This document shows, piece by piece, positions 62,161 through 64,000 of a stretch of DNA of 64,000 nucleotides. The translations under genes were made by a program, and so were the position numbers. How positions within the stretch are numbered: position 1 is the stretch's first letter; each line of letters begins with the position of its first letter. The stretch is from Epiperipatus broadwayi (taxonomy: Eukaryota; Onychophora; Udeonychophora; Euonychophora; Peripatidae), in NCBI GenBank assembly GCA_028023455.1, contig JAQFVV010012545.1:870001-934000 (forward strand), in the 5' to 3' direction. The notes beneath the pieces were generated by a model. That model ran no database searches, was not told where the DNA came from, and was given only the letters and a program-made list of their open reading frames with translations.

Positions 62161-63413
62161 TGAGTCGCCATCCCATAAATCTGATCCCACATCATTTTGA
62201 GCCCAACAATCTGAGTATTGCAGCATTCACATTGATCATAGATGAGTCCATAGAGCAACAATTACTAAGACTACCTGAAATACCGGAGACCAGCCCAGAG
62301 TATGCACAAATCATGACATATAAGAAAGGAATAGGAACTTCAGATCCCAGTGACACAGCAACATTGGAAAAATATGAAGCCTATAGAATAAAAGATGGTG
62401 TATTGCAATACAGAGTTGCCACAGAAGAAGACTCATGGAGAATTCTCATACCCCAAAGACTCGGGAACAAACTTATAGAGTATATACATTGCCTTTATGG
62501 ACACTATGGACCACATAAAGTAGAACATGTGTTCAGGTGAGTATTTTACTGGCCAAGTTTCTATTCAAATGTTGTATCAGTTTTGGGAAAATGTCATGTG
62601 TGTTCACAAACTAAATATGTAAATAAGAGATTTACTGGGATCTTGCAGCCTATTTTAGCACACAACCCTAATGAATTGTTGGCCATAGATTTTTATGGGC
62701 CTTTATCTGCCTATAAACGATACCGATATTTAATCGTAATGTACGACATATTTTCTAAGTATCTAACTGCATATCCGTTAAGAAAGGCGGATACATGAAG
62801 TACTATCCGGATCTTACAGGAGCATCAGTTTCCTAAGATTGGTAGGCCCCAGATGATACTTACAGATCATGGGACACCCTTTAAATCTCACCACTGGAAA
62901 AAATGGATTCAGCAACAGGGCATTCAGCATGTGTTAACATCTATTCTTAATCCTCAATCGAATCCCTGTGAGAGAGTCATGAGGGAGTTAAACCATTTAT
63001 TTCAACTTTATGTCAGCAAAAATCATCGTGGATGGGTGAATCAGATGGGAAACATCACTAACTACATAAATTGGACACAGAATGAATCTACAGGGTTTGC
63101 CCCCTTAAACCATTTATTTCAACTTTATGTCAGCAAAAATCATCGTGGATGGGTGAATCAGATGGGAAACATCACTAACTACATAAATTGGACACAGAAT
63201 GAATCTACAGGGTTTGCCCCCATCAGATTACATTTTGGACAGAATTATCCAATGCTGATAAAGGCTCCCTTGCCTGTAGATTGGGACAAAATTGATAAAG
63301 AAATGGATAAAAGAAAGGCTCGAATAAAGTTGAAACTTATGGCTGAAGTACGCATAAAGCGGGGAAATCCACGACCATGTAGTTTCGAGGTAGGGGATTT
63401 GGTTTTTGTATGA
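62161..63413 (+). pseudogene. Gypsy integrase (degenerate, with internal duplication)
   Basis: One frame covers the whole domain, broken by TGA at 62538-62540 and 62796-62798. The zinc-binding H-H part (HCLYGHYGPH) is followed by CHVC. The catalytic triad lies in LLAIDFYGPL (first Asp near 62690), MILTDHGTPF (second Asp near 62865) and NPCERVMREL (Glu near 62970). Just after the glutamate a 39-residue segment is duplicated in tandem. The frame stops with TGA at 63411, and a GPY/F-like module (VYEGPFTIQ) follows in another frame at about 63462-63500. Integrase inserts the cDNA into the genome. Confidence 0.85.
62988..63221 (+). repeat. 117-bp in-frame tandem duplication in integrase
   Basis: Copy one spans 62988-63104 and copy two 63105-63221. 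I saw no difference between them by eye. The unit begins TTAAACCATTTATTTCAACT and ends GGGTTTGCCCCC. It is 39 codons long, so the reading frame is kept. Confidence 0.95.
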
Positions 63414-63623
63414 AAACCTCCTCAGCAATCCAACCCAGCATCAATATAAGAAATTTTTCCCAGTATATGAGGGACCCTTCACTATACAAAAGAAAAGTGG
63501 TCTGAATGCCTTTGTATTGGAAGATGAGTGTGGGGTTTATGGATCTTATAATGCATGAAGCCTTATGCCAGCCACCTAAAAGATACGAAGTACACTTAAG
63601 GAATTGATCTCAGGGCAAATGTT

Positions 63624-63731
63624 CAGTCAGGGGGAGGGGATTTAAAAGTTTTAAATGTTGGGGTTTAGTTTGAAAAAAAAAAAAAGAGCAAATAAATGCT
63701 TTTATTTTTTTTTGTTGGCGTGAAGGGGCAG
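63624..63731 (+). other. Polypurine tracts before the 3' LTR
   Basis: AGGGGGAGGGGA lies at 63629-63640 and GAAGGGGCAG ends exactly at the LTR start (63731). The second is the better-placed candidate for plus-strand priming because LTR identity begins at the next base. Confidence 0.45.
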
Positions 63732-64000
63732 TTGAACTGGATACTTTATCAGATTCAAGAGTTCTATCATGTAAATTGAAAAAAAAGAAAAACCAAGTTT
63801 TATATGTGCAATAACACCCATACTTATTTATCTTGAAATCTTATATTTTTAATTCTCAGTTGATTTTAGTATAAAATATTTTTTTGTTTATGACACTTGT
63901 TTTCTTTTAACATAATTAAAAGCAAACAAAGCAAACAAAGTTTAATTAGTGTTCGTATAAAAGTATTTTATTTAAACTAAAAAAATTTAATGTTGATGTA
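63732..64000 (+). repeat. 3' LTR, truncated by window end
   Basis: TTGAACTGGATACTTTATC and the following ~265 bases match 52244-52486. The 3' copy has about 18 bases (near 63795-63815) absent from the 5' copy and a GCAAACAAA duplication near 63923-63940. The 5' copy differs at several CG or C positions. Confidence 0.9.

Larger units (their letters stand above)
52244..64000 (+). mobile_element. Ty3/gypsy LTR retrotransposon, degenerate, split by a LINE
   Basis: The element begins with a 5' LTR at 52244 whose first ~243 bases reappear at 63732-64000. It contains gag, protease, reverse transcriptase, RNase H and integrase readings in Ty3/gypsy order between 59.68 and 63.56 kb. The window ends inside the 3' LTR. 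Reading frames are broken by at least seven stops and several frameshifts, so it cannot encode a working polyprotein. A CR1-like LINE of about 5 kb is inserted between the 5' LTR start and gag. No env-like gene is present after integrase. LTR copies differ by roughly eight substitutions and three indels by eye, suggesting a moderately recent insertion. Confidence 0.9.

Noticed and set aside
63228-63428. Minus-strand open frame over the integrase end
   Set aside because: Antisense shadow of the plus-strand integrase reading.

Overview
The window is AT-rich, intron-like eukaryotic DNA from an animal. It has no operons, ribosome-binding sites or dense coding. The evidence for an animal is a probable exon of a ZCCHC10-type zinc-knuckle protein with splice-like borders at about 8.57 kb, plus remnants of typical animal mobile elements: hAT, Tigger/pogo, mariner, Tc1, RTE-like LINE, a CR1-like LINE, a tRNA-related SINE and Ty3/gypsy. 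The C-terminal wording of the large LINE's ORF2 recalls elements I associate with ticks and other arthropods, so an arthropod, perhaps a chelicerate, is a weak guess.

From 0 to 15 kb there is an open coding stretch running off the left edge on the minus strand, a dispersed repeat made of roughly 205-bp units, and a pogo-like miniature transposon inserted in that repeat. A 423-bp hAT element with an 8-bp target duplication follows, then the ZCCHC10-like exon. A Tigger-like non-autonomous element of about 1.8 kb carries a minisatellite. A phase-compatible possible last ZCCHC10 exon lies at 13.4 kb. From 15 to 30 kb there are a Tc1 scrap, a tRNA-like SINE piece, a GC-richer island at 17.0-19.6 kb with a 40-bp minisatellite, and decayed Tigger and mariner transposases. 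From 30 to 52 kb there is a second copy of the dispersed repeat, an inverted pair of SINE copies, two foldback structures, an RTE-like LINE pseudogene and several local tandem duplications. The rest is featureless AT-rich DNA.

The last 12 kb (52.2-64.0 kb) is a nested stack of transposons. A SINE copy is cut by a Ty3/gypsy LTR element on the plus strand whose 3' LTR runs off the window. That element's 5' LTR or leader region is in turn split by a CR1-like LINE of about 5 kb on the minus strand. The LINE has ORF1 (PHD-type zinc finger, coiled coil, SGNH esterase) and ORF2 (AP-endonuclease, reverse transcriptase, C-terminal CCHC motif). Both elements are broken by stops and frameshifts. The LINE keeps one 646-codon open RT stretch, while the gypsy element is much more decayed and has a 117-bp in-frame tandem duplication in its integrase.

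I found no convincing new biological system. The most useful leads are the nested insertion with its odd inverted-repeat borders, the unexplained GC-rich island, the hairpin-forming repeats, and the possible short C-terminus of the ZCCHC10-like gene. Percent identities and family names are by eye only.
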